Positions 6,864 through 14,362 of a DNA stretch of 14,362 nt are shown piece after piece. Made by a program: the position numbers and the translations under genes. This DNA comes from an uncultured Lachnospiraceae bacterium. GTDB lineage: Bacteria > Bacillota > Clostridia > Lachnospirales > Lachnospiraceae. The notes below the pieces were generated by a model. It saw only the letters and a list, made by a program, of their open reading frames with translations, made no database searches and was not told where the DNA came from. Numbering within the stretch: the stretch's first letter is position 1; every line of letters starts with the position of its first letter. The DNA lies in the NCBI GenBank assembly GCA_949283905.1, contig CASDUB010000188.1, forward strand, positions 1 through 14,362, in the 5' to 3' direction.

Positions 6864-7644
6864 GATAACATCTTATGAACGTGTTGAACGTGCCAGAAGC
6901 AAGGACAGACCACTTATAACGGATTATATCAAGGCCCTTTTCGACGACTTTATAGAACTTAAAGGAGACAGACTGGCAAAAGAGGATCCTTCCATATTGG
7001 GAGGAATCGCGTTGTTTCATGGTATGCCGGTCACCGTTATAGGCCACAGAAAAGGCCGTACAACAGAAGAAAATATTAAATATAATTTCGGTATGGCTTC
7101 TCCGGAAGGATACAGAAAATCACTTCGCCTTATGAAACAGGCGGAACGATTTAAGCGTCCTATCATTACATTTATTGATACGCCGGGCGCTTATCCGGGA
7201 ATGGAAGCCGAGAGCAGCGGCCAGGCAAACGCCATAGCTGAAAACATGGCGGCTATGAGTACATTAAAAACCCCGGTTATTGCGGTGGTGACAGGAGAGG
7301 GAAGTTCGGGAGGAGCTCTTGCTCTTGCTGTTGCCGACAGGGTTTTTATGCTTGAAAACGCTGTTTACAGTATTTTGTCGCCGGAGGGATTTGCTTCTAT
7401 TATGTGGAAAGATCCGTCACGAGCGGCAGAAGCAAGTGAAGTTATGAAGCTTACCGCACAGGATTTATATGAATATAAGCTGATCGACAGGATAATTCCG
7501 GAAAAGGGATTATATAAAAATCTTGATAAAAGTCTTAAAGCGTCAATTTTAAAACTTAAATCATATGATGATGAAGAGTTGATCGGCAGAAGATATAAAA
7601 AATTCAGAACTATCGACGGCGAATATAAGCCTGCGGTACTCTGA
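6856..7644 (+). CDS. accA: Acetyl-CoA carboxylase carboxyltransferase subunit alpha (AccA)
   Basis: AccA is the alpha partner of AccD and supplies much of the carboxybiotin-binding surface. Its 262 residues are about 55 fewer than the Escherichia coli protein, mainly at the N-terminus; short AccA forms are usual in Firmicutes. Motifs include the FIDTPGAYPG turn (106-115), GEGSSGGALA (147-156) and the AVYSILSPEG segment (169-178). The ATG is preceded by AAAGGAAA and lies inside the end of accD (8-nt overlap), which should keep alpha and beta subunits in balance. It ends 14 nt before fabH. Confidence 0.96.
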   Translation: MAEITSYERVERARSKDRPLITDYIKALFDDFIELKGDRLAKEDPSILGGIALFHGMPVTVIGHRKGRTTEENIKYNFGMASPEGYRKSLRLMKQAERFKRPIITFIDTPGAYPGMEAESSGQANAIAENMAAMSTLKTPVIAVVTGEGSSGGALALAVADRVFMLENAVYSILSPEGFASIMWKDPSRAAEASEVMKLTAQDLYEYKLIDRIIPEKGLYKNLDKSLKASILKLKSYDDEELIGRRYKKFRTIDGEYKPAVL

Positions 7645-7658
7645 TATCAGGAGGGAAA

Positions 7659-8627
7659 ATGTCAGGCGTTAAAGTCATAGGTACAGGTTATTCACTTCCT
7701 GTAAAGGTTGTAACGAACGATGATCTCAGCAAGATCGTTGACACAAACGACGAGTGGATATATTCAAGAACAGGAATCAAAAGCAGACATATTATCAGCG
7801 GTGATGAAGCGGTTCATACACTGGCTGTTTCTTCGGCTGAAAAAGCTGTCAAAAATGCCTATGAGAATGACAGCGAGTTTTCAAAAGACAAAATCATTGC
7901 CGTTTATGTCGCTACGATGACATCAAGCTATGTATTTCCGTCAACTGCCTGTATTGTACAGAAAGAACTTGAACTTCCGGAAAACATAAAAGCTTTTGAT
8001 ATAAGCGCGGCGTGTACAGGATTTGTATATGCGCTGCAGACAGCGGCTGATACCCTTTATACGCATAGCAGCGATGAAGGATATGTGCTTGTGATCGGAA
8101 GCGAATGCATGTCAAGAACACTTAATTTCAGCGACAGATCTTCATGTGTCCTTTTCGGAGACGGAGCGGGCGCTGTAATAATAAAAAAAGACAATTCAGA
8201 AAACAGCGCTTTTGTGCAGCTGTCAGGAACAGAAGGCAATACGGAGGTTCTTCATTGCGGAACGTATCAAGGCAGCGATGGATATCTTCATATGGATGGC
8301 GGCAAAGTTTATAAGTTCGCCACAACGTCTTTAAACAAAGCAATCAGAAAGCTTCTTGAAAATTCAGGAAATACTATGGATGATATCGATTATGTCGTAT
8401 GTCATCAGGCAAACTCAAGAATTATCGATTCGGTAAAGAGAAAATATCCGGGTCATGAAAATAAGTTCTTTATGAACATGGAAACATGCGCAAATACATC
8501 GGCTGCAAGCGTTTCAATAGCTATGGCGGATATGTATGAAAGAGGATTATTGAAATCCGGAATGAAGATAATTACAGTTGCATTCGGAGCAGGGCTCTCA
8601 TGGAATGCCGTGCTTATGACTGTGTAA
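7659..8627 (+). CDS. fabH: Beta-ketoacyl-ACP synthase III (FabH)
   Basis: FabH starts fatty acid chains by condensing an acyl-CoA primer with malonyl-ACP. The 322-residue protein carries the Cys-His-Asn triad: Cys119 in DISAACTGF, His249 in VCHQANSRI and Asn279 in CANTSAAS. The family signature DEWIYSRTGI, with Trp33 and Arg37 for CoA binding, is near the N-terminus. The residue before the catalytic Asn is Ala, where Gly is common, and the C-terminus reads FGAGLSWNA rather than the common GGGLTWGA; both are small variations. An excellent AGGAGGG (7649-7655) precedes the ATG. Primer preference (straight or branched) cannot be read from sequence. Confidence 0.95.
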   Translation: MSGVKVIGTGYSLPVKVVTNDDLSKIVDTNDEWIYSRTGIKSRHIISGDEAVHTLAVSSAEKAVKNAYENDSEFSKDKIIAVYVATMTSSYVFPSTACIVQKELELPENIKAFDISAACTGFVYALQTAADTLYTHSSDEGYVLVIGSECMSRTLNFSDRSSCVLFGDGAGAVIIKKDNSENSAFVQLSGTEGNTEVLHCGTYQGSDGYLHMDGGKVYKFATTSLNKAIRKLLENSGNTMDDIDYVVCHQANSRIIDSVKRKYPGHENKFFMNMETCANTSAASVSIAMADMYERGLLKSGMKIITVAFGAGLSWNAVLMTV

Positions 8628-8639
8628 AGGAGATCAAAT

Positions 8640-9572
8640 ATGAAAATCAATGAAATATTAAACATTAAATACCCGTTCATTCAGGGCGGAATGGCAAACA
8701 TTGCAACTGCTGAACTTGCGAGTGCGGTATCAAATGCCGGAGGACTCGGACTGATTGCCGCCGGCGGAATGAATGTCGATGTATTAAGAGAAAATATAAG
8801 AAAATGCCGTGAGATGACTGACGGACTTTTCGGAGTAAATCTTATGCTCATGCATCCGCAGATAGACGATCTTGCTCAGGTTGTTCTTGAAGAGGGAGTA
8901 AAGATCGTAACAACAGGAGCAGGAATGCCTTCAAAATACATGGACGACTGGAAAAAAGCGGGAATCAAAGTGCTTCCTGTAACATCAAGCGTTATGATGG
9001 CAAAAAAACTTCAGGATATGGGCGCCGATATGATCATAGCTGAAGGAACTGAATCAGGCGGACATGTCGGAGAAATGACAACGATGGCAGTCGTACCGCA
9101 GATGGTAGATGCTCTTGATGTTCCTGTTATTGCGGCAGGAGGTATAGCTTCAGGAAGACAGCTTGCGGCTGCATTTGCTCTTGGAGCTTCGGGAGTTCAG
9201 ATGGGAACGGTTCTTCTCGCTTCAGATGAGTGTCCTATCCATCAGAATTATAAAGATGCAGTTATTAAAGCAAAAGACAATGATACTGTAGTTACAGGAA
9301 GAATCGCAGGTACTCCGGTCCGTATTCTCAAGAATGCAATGGCGCGCGAATATGTAAAACAGGAGAAAAAAGGCGCTACAGTAATGGAACTTGAGAAATA
9401 TACATTAGGTTCACTCAGAAGAGCCGTGTTTGACGGAGATACAAAAACAGGATCTCTTATGGCAGGACAGGTATCGGGAATGGTTTCAGAGATAAGACCT
9501 ATAGCAAAAATATTCGAAGATATTTATTCAGAATATATTGAAACAGTGAAAAACCTTGCCGGTTCGATTTAA
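8640..9572 (+). CDS. fabK: Enoyl-ACP reductase II, FMN-dependent (FabK)
   Basis: FabK performs the last reduction of each elongation cycle, trans-2-enoyl-ACP to acyl-ACP, using NAD(P)H and bound FMN. Its 310 residues form a TIM-barrel of the nitronate monooxygenase/FabK family. Visible features are the N-terminal YPFIQGGMA, the glycine-rich SNAGGLGLI, the ESGGHVG motif with the conserved His142, and a phosphate-binding AAGGIASG segment. Position between fabH and fabD in a fab operon supports FabK over a plain nitronate monooxygenase. It is the only enoyl reductase in the window and is unrelated to FabI, so it would be expected to be insensitive to triclosan. AAAGGAG at 8626-8632 precedes the ATG. 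Confidence 0.94.
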   Translation: MKINEILNIKYPFIQGGMANIATAELASAVSNAGGLGLIAAGGMNVDVLRENIRKCREMTDGLFGVNLMLMHPQIDDLAQVVLEEGVKIVTTGAGMPSKYMDDWKKAGIKVLPVTSSVMMAKKLQDMGADMIIAEGTESGGHVGEMTTMAVVPQMVDALDVPVIAAGGIASGRQLAAAFALGASGVQMGTVLLASDECPIHQNYKDAVIKAKDNDTVVTGRIAGTPVRILKNAMAREYVKQEKKGATVMELEKYTLGSLRRAVFDGDTKTGSLMAGQVSGMVSEIRPIAKIFEDIYSEYIETVKNLAGSI

Positions 9573-9593
9573 TAATAAACGGAGAATTCTACA

Positions 9594-10532
9594 ATGAGAG
9601 TATTTTTATATGCGGGACAGGGCGCCCAGTTTGTCGGAATGGGACAGGATATGTATGAAGCATTTCCGAAATTTAAAGAAGTAGTCGACGGTGTAAAACT
9701 TGGATTTGATCATAAAAAGCTTATGAGCGAAGGACCTATTGAAGTTTTATCGGATACTGTATATACACAGCCGTGTTATGCCGTTTTTGCTGCAGGCGTA
9801 ACTGAAGTTTTAAAGGAAAATGGAATAACTCCCGACGCTTCATGCGGACTCAGTCTCGGAGAATACGGCGCGTTATACGCAGCGGGCGTATGGGATGTAA
9901 ATGATTATATCGATATTGTAAGTTTTAGAGGAAAAGTTATGTCAGACGCCGTTAAAGGAATGACATATTCAATGAGCGCCATAGTCGGAAGCGATGCTCA
10001 GACCGTTGAGAATGTATGCGCACAGGCGGCTGAAAACAACGGTTTTGTAACTGTTGCGAATTATAACTGTCCCGGACAGTACGTTGTCTGCGGAGAAGAA
10101 AAAGCTGTTGCGGCAGTTGAAGAGATAATGGCAAACGAATATAAAGCTAAGCCGAAGAGACTTAATACAACAAGTCCTTTCCATACATATCTTCTGAAAG
10201 AAGCCGGAGATAAACTCAAAGAAAAATTTGAAACAGTTAAATTCAACAAAGCTTCGATACCGGTTGCGATGAATGTGACGGGTAAATTGCTTGAAGAAAA
10301 AGACGATCTTAAGCTTCTTCTTGAAGAGCAGGTTCAAAAGAGCGTAAGATTTGAAGATTGTCTTAAGACACTTCTTGAAAAAGGCGCGGATGAATTTATA
10401 GAGATCGGACCGGGAAAAGTGCTTACCGGTCTTGTCAGAAAAACGGCCAGAGCCATTGGCATTAATATAAATGTTTCAACAATTCAGAAAGCCGATGACC
10501 TGAAAAAACTCATTGAACAGGAGAATCAATAA
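9594..10532 (+). CDS. fabD: Malonyl-CoA:ACP transacylase (FabD)
   Basis: FabD transfers malonyl from CoA to ACP, supplying the extender for chain elongation. The 312 residues begin with the typical FLYAGQGAQFVGMG. The nucleophile Ser87 lies in GLSLGEYGAL, where Leu replaces the His of the more familiar GHSLGE; this variant also occurs in other Firmicutes. Arg112 in SFRGKVM should bind the malonyl carboxylate, and His197 in SPFHTYLL completes the catalytic pair. GGAG at 9581-9584 is 9 nt before the ATG. The stop codon directly abuts the fabG start with no intervening base. Confidence 0.96.
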   Translation: MRVFLYAGQGAQFVGMGQDMYEAFPKFKEVVDGVKLGFDHKKLMSEGPIEVLSDTVYTQPCYAVFAAGVTEVLKENGITPDASCGLSLGEYGALYAAGVWDVNDYIDIVSFRGKVMSDAVKGMTYSMSAIVGSDAQTVENVCAQAAENNGFVTVANYNCPGQYVVCGEEKAVAAVEEIMANEYKAKPKRLNTTSPFHTYLLKEAGDKLKEKFETVKFNKASIPVAMNVTGKLLEEKDDLKLLLEEQVQKSVRFEDCLKTLLEKGADEFIEIGPGKVLTGLVRKTARAIGININVSTIQKADDLKKLIEQENQ

Positions 10533-11276
10533 ATGGACAGAAAGAAAGTCGCTCTTGTAACAGGAGCAAGCCGCGGTATAGGCAGAGCGGTATGCGTTAA
10601 GCTTGCAAAATGCGGGATGGATATAGCTTTTACCTACAGCTCCGACGAAGAAGGAGCAGCAAAAACAAAGGAACTGTGTGAAGAATACGGAGCCGTTGTA
10701 TATATGTACCGTGCCGATATCAGAAACTCCGAAAGCTGCGCGGAGCTTGTAAAAGATCTTGCTTCAAAGACTGATAAGCACATAGATGTTCTCGTTAATA
10801 ATGCAGGAATTACACGCGACAATCTGATCATGAGAATAAAAGACGAAGATCTTGATGCCGTAATTGATACAAACTTAAAAGGAGCATTTTATATGATGCG
10901 CGAAGTATCACGTATTATGCTCAGACAGCGTTCGGGAAAAATTGTAAATATAAGCAGCGTCGTAGGTGTAATGGGAAATGCAGGACAGGTAAATTATGCG
11001 GCGACAAAAGCCGGCGTTATAGGTATGACTAAATCTCTGGCAAGAGAACTTGCATCAAGACATATCAATGTAAATGCTGTTGCACCGGGCGTTATTCAGA
11101 CAAAAATGACAGACGCTATCCCCGAAGATGTGAAAGAACAGCTTACATCGCAGATATTATTTAAGGAAGCCGGAAAACCTGAGGATATAGCGAATGCAGT
11201 CGCATTTCTTTCGGGAGATGAAAGCGATTATATTACAGGACAGGTATTATGTGTAGACGGAGGTATGGCTCTATGA
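10533..11276 (+). CDS. fabG: 3-oxoacyl-ACP reductase (FabG)
   Basis: FabG is the NADPH-dependent short-chain reductase that converts 3-ketoacyl-ACP to 3-hydroxyacyl-ACP. The 247 residues match the family. Features are the dinucleotide-binding TGASRGIG (10-17), NNAG (89-92), catalytic Asn113, Ser142 in ISSVVG, and the YxxxK pair Tyr155 and Lys159. The C-terminus GQVLCVDGGMAL is typical of FabG. AGGAG (10519-10523) lies in the end of fabD. Its last four bases overlap the fabF start (ATGA). Confidence 0.95.
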   Translation: MDRKKVALVTGASRGIGRAVCVKLAKCGMDIAFTYSSDEEGAAKTKELCEEYGAVVYMYRADIRNSESCAELVKDLASKTDKHIDVLVNNAGITRDNLIMRIKDEDLDAVIDTNLKGAFYMMREVSRIMLRQRSGKIVNISSVVGVMGNAGQVNYAATKAGVIGMTKSLARELASRHINVNAVAPGVIQTKMTDAIPEDVKEQLTSQILFKEAGKPEDIANAVAFLSGDESDYITGQVLCVDGGMAL

Positions 11277-12514
11277 GAAGAGTTGTTGTTACGGGATTGG
11301 GCGCAGTTACGCCTATCGGAAATAATGTTCCGGATATGTGGAAAGCAGTGAAAGAAGGCAAATGCGGTATCGCGCCGATCACACTTTATGATACTTCAGA
11401 TCAGAAAGTTAAACTGGCTGCGGAAGTAAAAGATTTTCATCCGGAAACGGTTTACGATAAAAAAGAACTTCGCCGTATGGACAGATTTACACAGTTTGCC
11501 GTTGTAGCGGCTGCCGAAGCAATGCAGGACTGTGATATTGACCTCGAAAAAACAGACAGAGAGCGTTTCGGAATAATTGTTTCAAGCGGTATCGGCGGAC
11601 TTAACGTTATTCAGAACGAAAATAAACGTGGAGCCGAAAAAGGTTATGATAAAGTAATGCCTTACTTTATCCCTATGGCTATTTCAAACCTTGCGGCAGG
11701 ACAGATCGCGATCAAATACGGTCTTCACGGAATGTGCTCATGCGTTGTAACTGCCTGTGCAGGAGGAACAAACGCTATAGGAGACGCATTCAGACATATA
11801 AGAGACGGTTATGCCGACATCATGATTGCAGGCGGAACGGAAGCTTGTATTACAAACTTAGGTATCGGCGGATTTACATCTATGCAGGCTCTTTCGATAA
11901 GCGAGGATCCTGACAGAGCTTCTATTCCGTTTGATAAAGAAAGAAACGGATTTGTAATGGGCGAAGGAGCAGGCATGCTTGTTCTTGAGGAGTATGAGCA
12001 TGCTGTTGCAAGAGGAGCTAAGATATACTGTGAAGTTTCGGGATATGGAGTTAACTGCGATGCATACCATATTACAGCACCGAGCGAGGATGCGGTAATG
12101 GCCTCAAAATGTCTTGAAATGGCGATAAAAGAAGCAGGTATTAAACCTGAAGACATTGATTATATCAATGCTCACGGTACGTCTACAAAACTCAATGATA
12201 AAGGCGAAACAAAGGCTATTAAAAATGTATTCGGAGATCATGCGTATAAACTTGCCGTAAGTTCGACAAAAGGCATGACAGGACATATGATAGCCGCTAC
12301 GGGAGCTGTTGAAGGAATTATCACGGCACTCAGCGTACAGAACGATTATATTCCTGCAACGATCAATTATCAGGTTCCTGATGAAGAATGTGATCTTGAT
12401 ATCGTTCCTAATGAAGGAAGAACATCAAAAGTGGATTACGCTTTATCAAATTCGCTCGGATTCGGCGGACATAATGCCTGCATTATTATGAACAAGGTTA
12501 ATAAAAGAGGTTAA
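11273..12514 (+). CDS. fabF: Beta-ketoacyl-ACP synthase II (FabF)
   Basis: FabF condenses acyl-ACP with malonyl-ACP in the elongation cycle. I place the start at the ATG at 11273 (MRRVVVTGLGAVTPIG), overlapping the fabG stop as ATGA. GGAGG at 11259-11263 is 9 nt upstream, and an upstream in-frame GTG at 11249 would add eight non-family residues. The 413-residue protein has the Cys-His-His triad of elongating condensing enzymes: Cys162 in VTACAGGTNAIG, His301 in NAHGTST and His338 in GMTGHMIAATG, with Lys333 nearby. It is the only elongating synthase in the window and would therefore handle both saturated and unsaturated chains unless a second one lies elsewhere. Confidence 0.96.
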   Translation: MRRVVVTGLGAVTPIGNNVPDMWKAVKEGKCGIAPITLYDTSDQKVKLAAEVKDFHPETVYDKKELRRMDRFTQFAVVAAAEAMQDCDIDLEKTDRERFGIIVSSGIGGLNVIQNENKRGAEKGYDKVMPYFIPMAISNLAAGQIAIKYGLHGMCSCVVTACAGGTNAIGDAFRHIRDGYADIMIAGGTEACITNLGIGGFTSMQALSISEDPDRASIPFDKERNGFVMGEGAGMLVLEEYEHAVARGAKIYCEVSGYGVNCDAYHITAPSEDAVMASKCLEMAIKEAGIKPEDIDYINAHGTSTKLNDKGETKAIKNVFGDHAYKLAVSSTKGMTGHMIAATGAVEGIITALSVQNDYIPATINYQVPDEECDLDIVPNEGRTSKVDYALSNSLGFGGHNACIIMNKVNKRG

Positions 12515-12517
12515 ATA

Positions 12518-12943
12518 ATGGAATTAAATATTACACAGATTCAGGAGATACTTCCTCACAGATATCCGTTTCTGCTGCTCGATAAAGTTACTTCATGCGA
12601 ACCTGAAAAGGAGTGTACCGCGATTAAATGTGTTTCAGGCAATGAACAGTTTTTTCAGGGACATTTTCCGGGTCAGCCTATAATGCCCGGCGTTCTCATT
12701 TTGGAAGCGCTCGCCCAGACAGGAGCTGTCGCGCTTCTTGCTAAAGAAGAGAATAAAGGCAAGATAGTACTTTTCGGAGGAGTTAAGAACGCCCGCTTCA
12801 AAAGACAGGTTGTTCCGGGCGATGTGCTTGAACTGCACTGTGAGATAATCAAAATGTTCGGCTCTGTGGGAACGGGGTCGGCAGTAGCTACAGTAAACGG
12901 AGAAATTGCTGTTAAGGCTGAGATTACTTTTGCAATTGCCTGA
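12518..12943 (+). CDS. fabZ: 3-hydroxyacyl-ACP dehydratase (FabZ)
   Basis: FabZ removes water from 3-hydroxyacyl-ACP to give trans-2-enoyl-ACP, the FabK substrate. The 141 residues show the hot-dog fold signatures [13 protein letters not shown] near the N-terminus and [20 protein letters not shown], with catalytic His49 and Glu63. Length and motif indicate FabZ rather than FabA. Three nucleotides separate it from fabF, with a weak AGAGG in the fabF end. No fabA, fabM or second dehydratase is present here. It is the last enzyme gene of the fatty acid operon. Confidence 0.96.
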   Translation: MELNITQIQEILPHRYPFLLLDKVTSCEPEKECTAIKCVSGNEQFFQGHFPGQPIMPGVLILEALAQTGAVALLAKEENKGKIVLFGGVKNARFKRQVVPGDVLELHCEIIKMFGSVGTGSAVATVNGEIAVKAEITFAIA

Positions 12944-12958
12944 TAAAGGTGATATCAT
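12930..12958 (+). promoter_or_regulatory. Possible internal promoter before the MarR gene
   Basis: TTGCAA (12930-12935) and TATCAT (12953-12958) are 17 bp apart, the -35 box lying in the fabZ end. A TATTAT at 12961-12966 is an alternative -10. A perfect TGATATCA palindrome (12950-12957) overlaps the first -10 and might be a regulator site. It could give the downstream genes expression independent of the main promoter. Sequence evidence alone is weak. Confidence 0.35.
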
Positions 12959-12988
12959 ATTATTATATGCGTAAAGGTAGGTAATACA

Positions 12989-13441
12989 GTGTTAACAGAG
13001 CTTTTTAAGAAAGTGTATAATCAATTTAAAATGCATTTTTACAATGAGGTTTTTAAAAAATGGAGAGGCAGAGAAGTGTCTCTTACTACAGTTGAAACCT
13101 TTTGTATGGAAATCATATATGCGCTTGGAAAACCTACAGTCAGTCAATTTTCGAAGTTTTGTTCTCTTTCGTCGGCAAACGCGGCGGATAAGATCAGCAA
13201 ACTTGTAAGCAAAGGATATTTAAATAAAGTTCAGTCGGAAACAGATAAAAGAAAATTTTATCTGGAGCCGACACAGAAATATCTTGATTATTACGACCTG
13301 AGTGATACTTATGTAGATTCGGTACTTAATAAAGTAAAAGATAAATTTACAAAAGACGAAATGCAGACCTTTTACAAGATTCTCAAAGTTCTTGATCAGG
13401 AACTGGAATCAAATAACAGAGAAAAGGAAGGATTTACATGA
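12989..13441 (+). CDS. MarR-family regulator, probably FabT-like regulator of the fab operon
   Basis: This 150-residue protein has the MarR layout. N-terminal dimerisation helices are followed by a winged helix-turn-helix (PTVSQFSKFCSLSSANAADKISKLVSKGYL, in parts spanning 49-78). The wing carries the usual acidic-basic pair Asp86/Arg88 in ETDKRK (84-89), and C-terminal helices follow. In streptococci and related Firmicutes, the MarR-type repressor FabT is encoded in the fab cluster and represses it with acyl-ACP as corepressor. Position here suggests the same role, with the inverted repeat at 3839-3864 as candidate target; this is inference. The GTG start at 12989 is supported by AAAGGTAGG (12973-12981) 7 nt upstream; the only nearby ATG (12967) meets a stop after five codons. 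It overlaps the next gene by 4 nt (ATGA). Confidence 0.82.
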   Translation: MLTELFKKVYNQFKMHFYNEVFKKWRGREVSLTTVETFCMEIIYALGKPTVSQFSKFCSLSSANAADKISKLVSKGYLNKVQSETDKRKFYLEPTQKYLDYYDLSDTYVDSVLNKVKDKFTKDEMQTFYKILKVLDQELESNNREKEGFT

Positions 13442-13863
13442 AGATCACGGTTATTGACGCCCAGGGCGGCGGAATAGGCAGAAATATTGTTGCTTCTATA
13501 AAAAAAGAATATCCTCAAACGGATATTACCGCAATCGGCACGAACGGTATCGCAGCGGCTGCCATGCTTAAAGCAGGAGCCGACAGAGCGGCATCCGGTG
13601 AAAATCCGTTTATTGTCGCATGCAGAAATGCGGAACTTATAATAGGACCGATAGGAATTGTTATTGCAGATTCACTGCTCGGCGAAATAACTCCTAAGAT
13701 GGCTGTGGCAGCCGCACAAAGCAGCGCAAAAAAATTATTTATTCCTTTTAACCAGTGCGGAAATATAATAGTCGGAGTTAAAGATCTTTCGATGAAATCA
13801 TTAATGGCAAATCTGATGGAAGAGATAGATAAGCTTATGAAAGGAACTTCGGCTTGTGAATAA
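13438..13863 (+). CDS. DUF3842 family protein, function unknown
   Basis: This small cytoplasmic protein of 141 residues begins MKITVIDAQGGGIGRNIV, a Rossmann-like beta-strand and glycine-rich turn (GGGIGR, 10-15). That suggests nucleotide or dinucleotide binding. Other family-like segments are GTNGIAAAAMLKAGADRAASGEN (in parts near 34-56), GPIGIVIADSLLGEITPKMA and LFIPFNQCGNIIVGV. I recognise the DUF3842 family from memory of such clostridial proteins; no function is known to me. There is no signal peptide or membrane segment. It overlaps both neighbours: 4 nt with the MarR gene and 8 nt with nadD. All three are therefore probably translated in a coupled way, which hints at a link with NAD or redox metabolism, but that is inference only. 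Confidence 0.75.
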   Translation: MKITVIDAQGGGIGRNIVASIKKEYPQTDITAIGTNGIAAAAMLKAGADRAASGENPFIVACRNAELIIGPIGIVIADSLLGEITPKMAVAAAQSSAKKLFIPFNQCGNIIVGVKDLSMKSLMANLMEEIDKLMKGTSACE

Positions 13864-14362
13864 GAAAAAAGTCGGGATCATGGGCGGTACATTTGATCCC
13901 ATTCATATCGGACATTTAATATTGGCTCAGAGCGCGTATGAACAGCTCGGACTTGATGAGGTGCTGTTTGTCCCCGCGGGAAATCCGCCTCATAAAAAAG
14001 ACAAGGTGCTTACAGCCGATGCCAATCAGCGGACCGAGATGGTCAGACTTGCGATTGAGGGCAATGACAATTTTGTCCTTGATACAATGGAAATAGAAAA
14101 ACAGAGTTATTCATATACATTTGAAACTATCCGCAGTTTGTATGAAAAATATCCCGAAAATGAATTTTATTTTATCATCGGAGGAGATTCACTGAGGGAT
14201 TTTCATACCTGGAAAAATCCTGATCTGATCACAAAATACTGCTATATAGCAGCTTCTTACAGACCTCAGATCCATGAGGATTTTGATGAACTGCTTGAGC
14301 AGAACAGAAAAGCATACGGAGATAAGTTTTTTAAAGTGACGGCGCCGATGCTGGATATTTCA
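13856..14362 (+). CDS. nadD: Nicotinate-nucleotide adenylyltransferase (NadD), C-terminus cut by window edge
   Basis: NadD joins nicotinate mononucleotide and ATP to form deamido-NAD in NAD biosynthesis. The 169 visible residues start at the GTG at 13856, with AAAGGA at 13840-13845, overlapping the DUF3842 gene by 8 nt. The nucleotidyltransferase motif GGTFDPIHIGH lies at 10-20, with His17 and His20 as the catalytic HxGH pair. VPAGNPPHKK and FIIGGDSLRDFHTW follow, as typical of NadD. The window ends in LDIS, the start of the conserved ISSTxIR motif, so roughly 30 residues are missing. No promoter of its own was seen, so it is probably read from the fab operon or the internal promoter. Confidence 0.95.
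   Translation, partial: MNKKKVGIMGGTFDPIHIGHLILAQSAYEQLGLDEVLFVPAGNPPHKKDKVLTADANQRTEMVRLAIEGNDNFVLDTMEIEKQSYSYTFETIRSLYEKYPENEFYFIIGGDSLRDFHTWKNPDLITKYCYIAASYRPQIHEDFDELLEQNRKAYGDKFFKVTAPMLDIS

Noticed and set aside
9670..9900. FabD active-site motif GLSLGE instead of GHSLGE as a possible defect
   Set aside because: Ser87, Arg112 and His197 are all present, and the Leu variant is known to occur in Firmicute FabD proteins.
11249..11272. Extended FabF N-terminus from GTG at 11249
   Set aside because: The ATG at 11273 gives the family-typical start and has GGAGG at the right distance; the added residues are not FabF-like.
1..14362. Mobile elements, CRISPR arrays, defence systems or phage genes
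   Set aside because: No terminal repeats, transposase or integrase motifs, regularly spaced repeats or defence domains were seen; the genes are core metabolic ones.

Overview
The window looks like chromosomal DNA from a low-to-moderate GC anaerobic Firmicute of the class Clostridia. A family such as Lachnospiraceae is plausible, but I infer this from gene content and layout only. Coding DNA is of moderate GC and intergenic DNA is very AT-rich. Most genes have strong AGGAGG-like ribosome binding sites, and TGA is used as an ordinary stop. Nearly everything is core metabolism on the plus strand.

Left part (1-3749). A minus-strand corrinoid (B12-binding) methyltransferase subunit runs off the left edge. 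A 440-bp AT-rich divergent intergenic region separates it from a PucR/CdaR-type transcriptional regulator. The regulator is followed closely by ftsE and ftsX, the ABC-type divisome complex that controls peptidoglycan hydrolysis. A clear rho-independent terminator closes this unit.

Central part (3750-12943). A consensus sigma-A promoter (TTGACA, 17-bp spacer, TATATT) has an A/T-rich upstream tract and a perfect 10-bp inverted repeat sitting at the start of transcription. It drives a tightly packed type II fatty acid synthesis operon in the order acpP-accB-accC-accD-accA-fabH-fabK-fabD-fabG-fabF-fabZ. Acetyl-CoA carboxylase (AccBCDA) makes malonyl-CoA and FabD loads it onto ACP. FabH starts chains and FabF elongates them. 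FabG, FabZ and FabK carry out the reduction, dehydration and second reduction of each cycle. Several genes overlap by 1-8 nt, which suggests translational coupling.

Right part (12944-14362). With no visible terminator, the operon continues into a MarR-family regulator that is probably FabT-like and a candidate regulator of the fab genes. It is followed by a DUF3842 protein of unknown function and the start of nadD (NAD biosynthesis), which is cut by the right edge. A possible internal promoter precedes the MarR gene.

No mobile element, CRISPR array, tRNA, rRNA or phage gene was seen, and I found no clearly new system. The best leads are the fab promoter palindrome paired with the operon-encoded MarR protein, the DUF3842 gene joined to the fab/nadD transcript, and the regulator-ftsEX pairing beside a divergent corrinoid protein.
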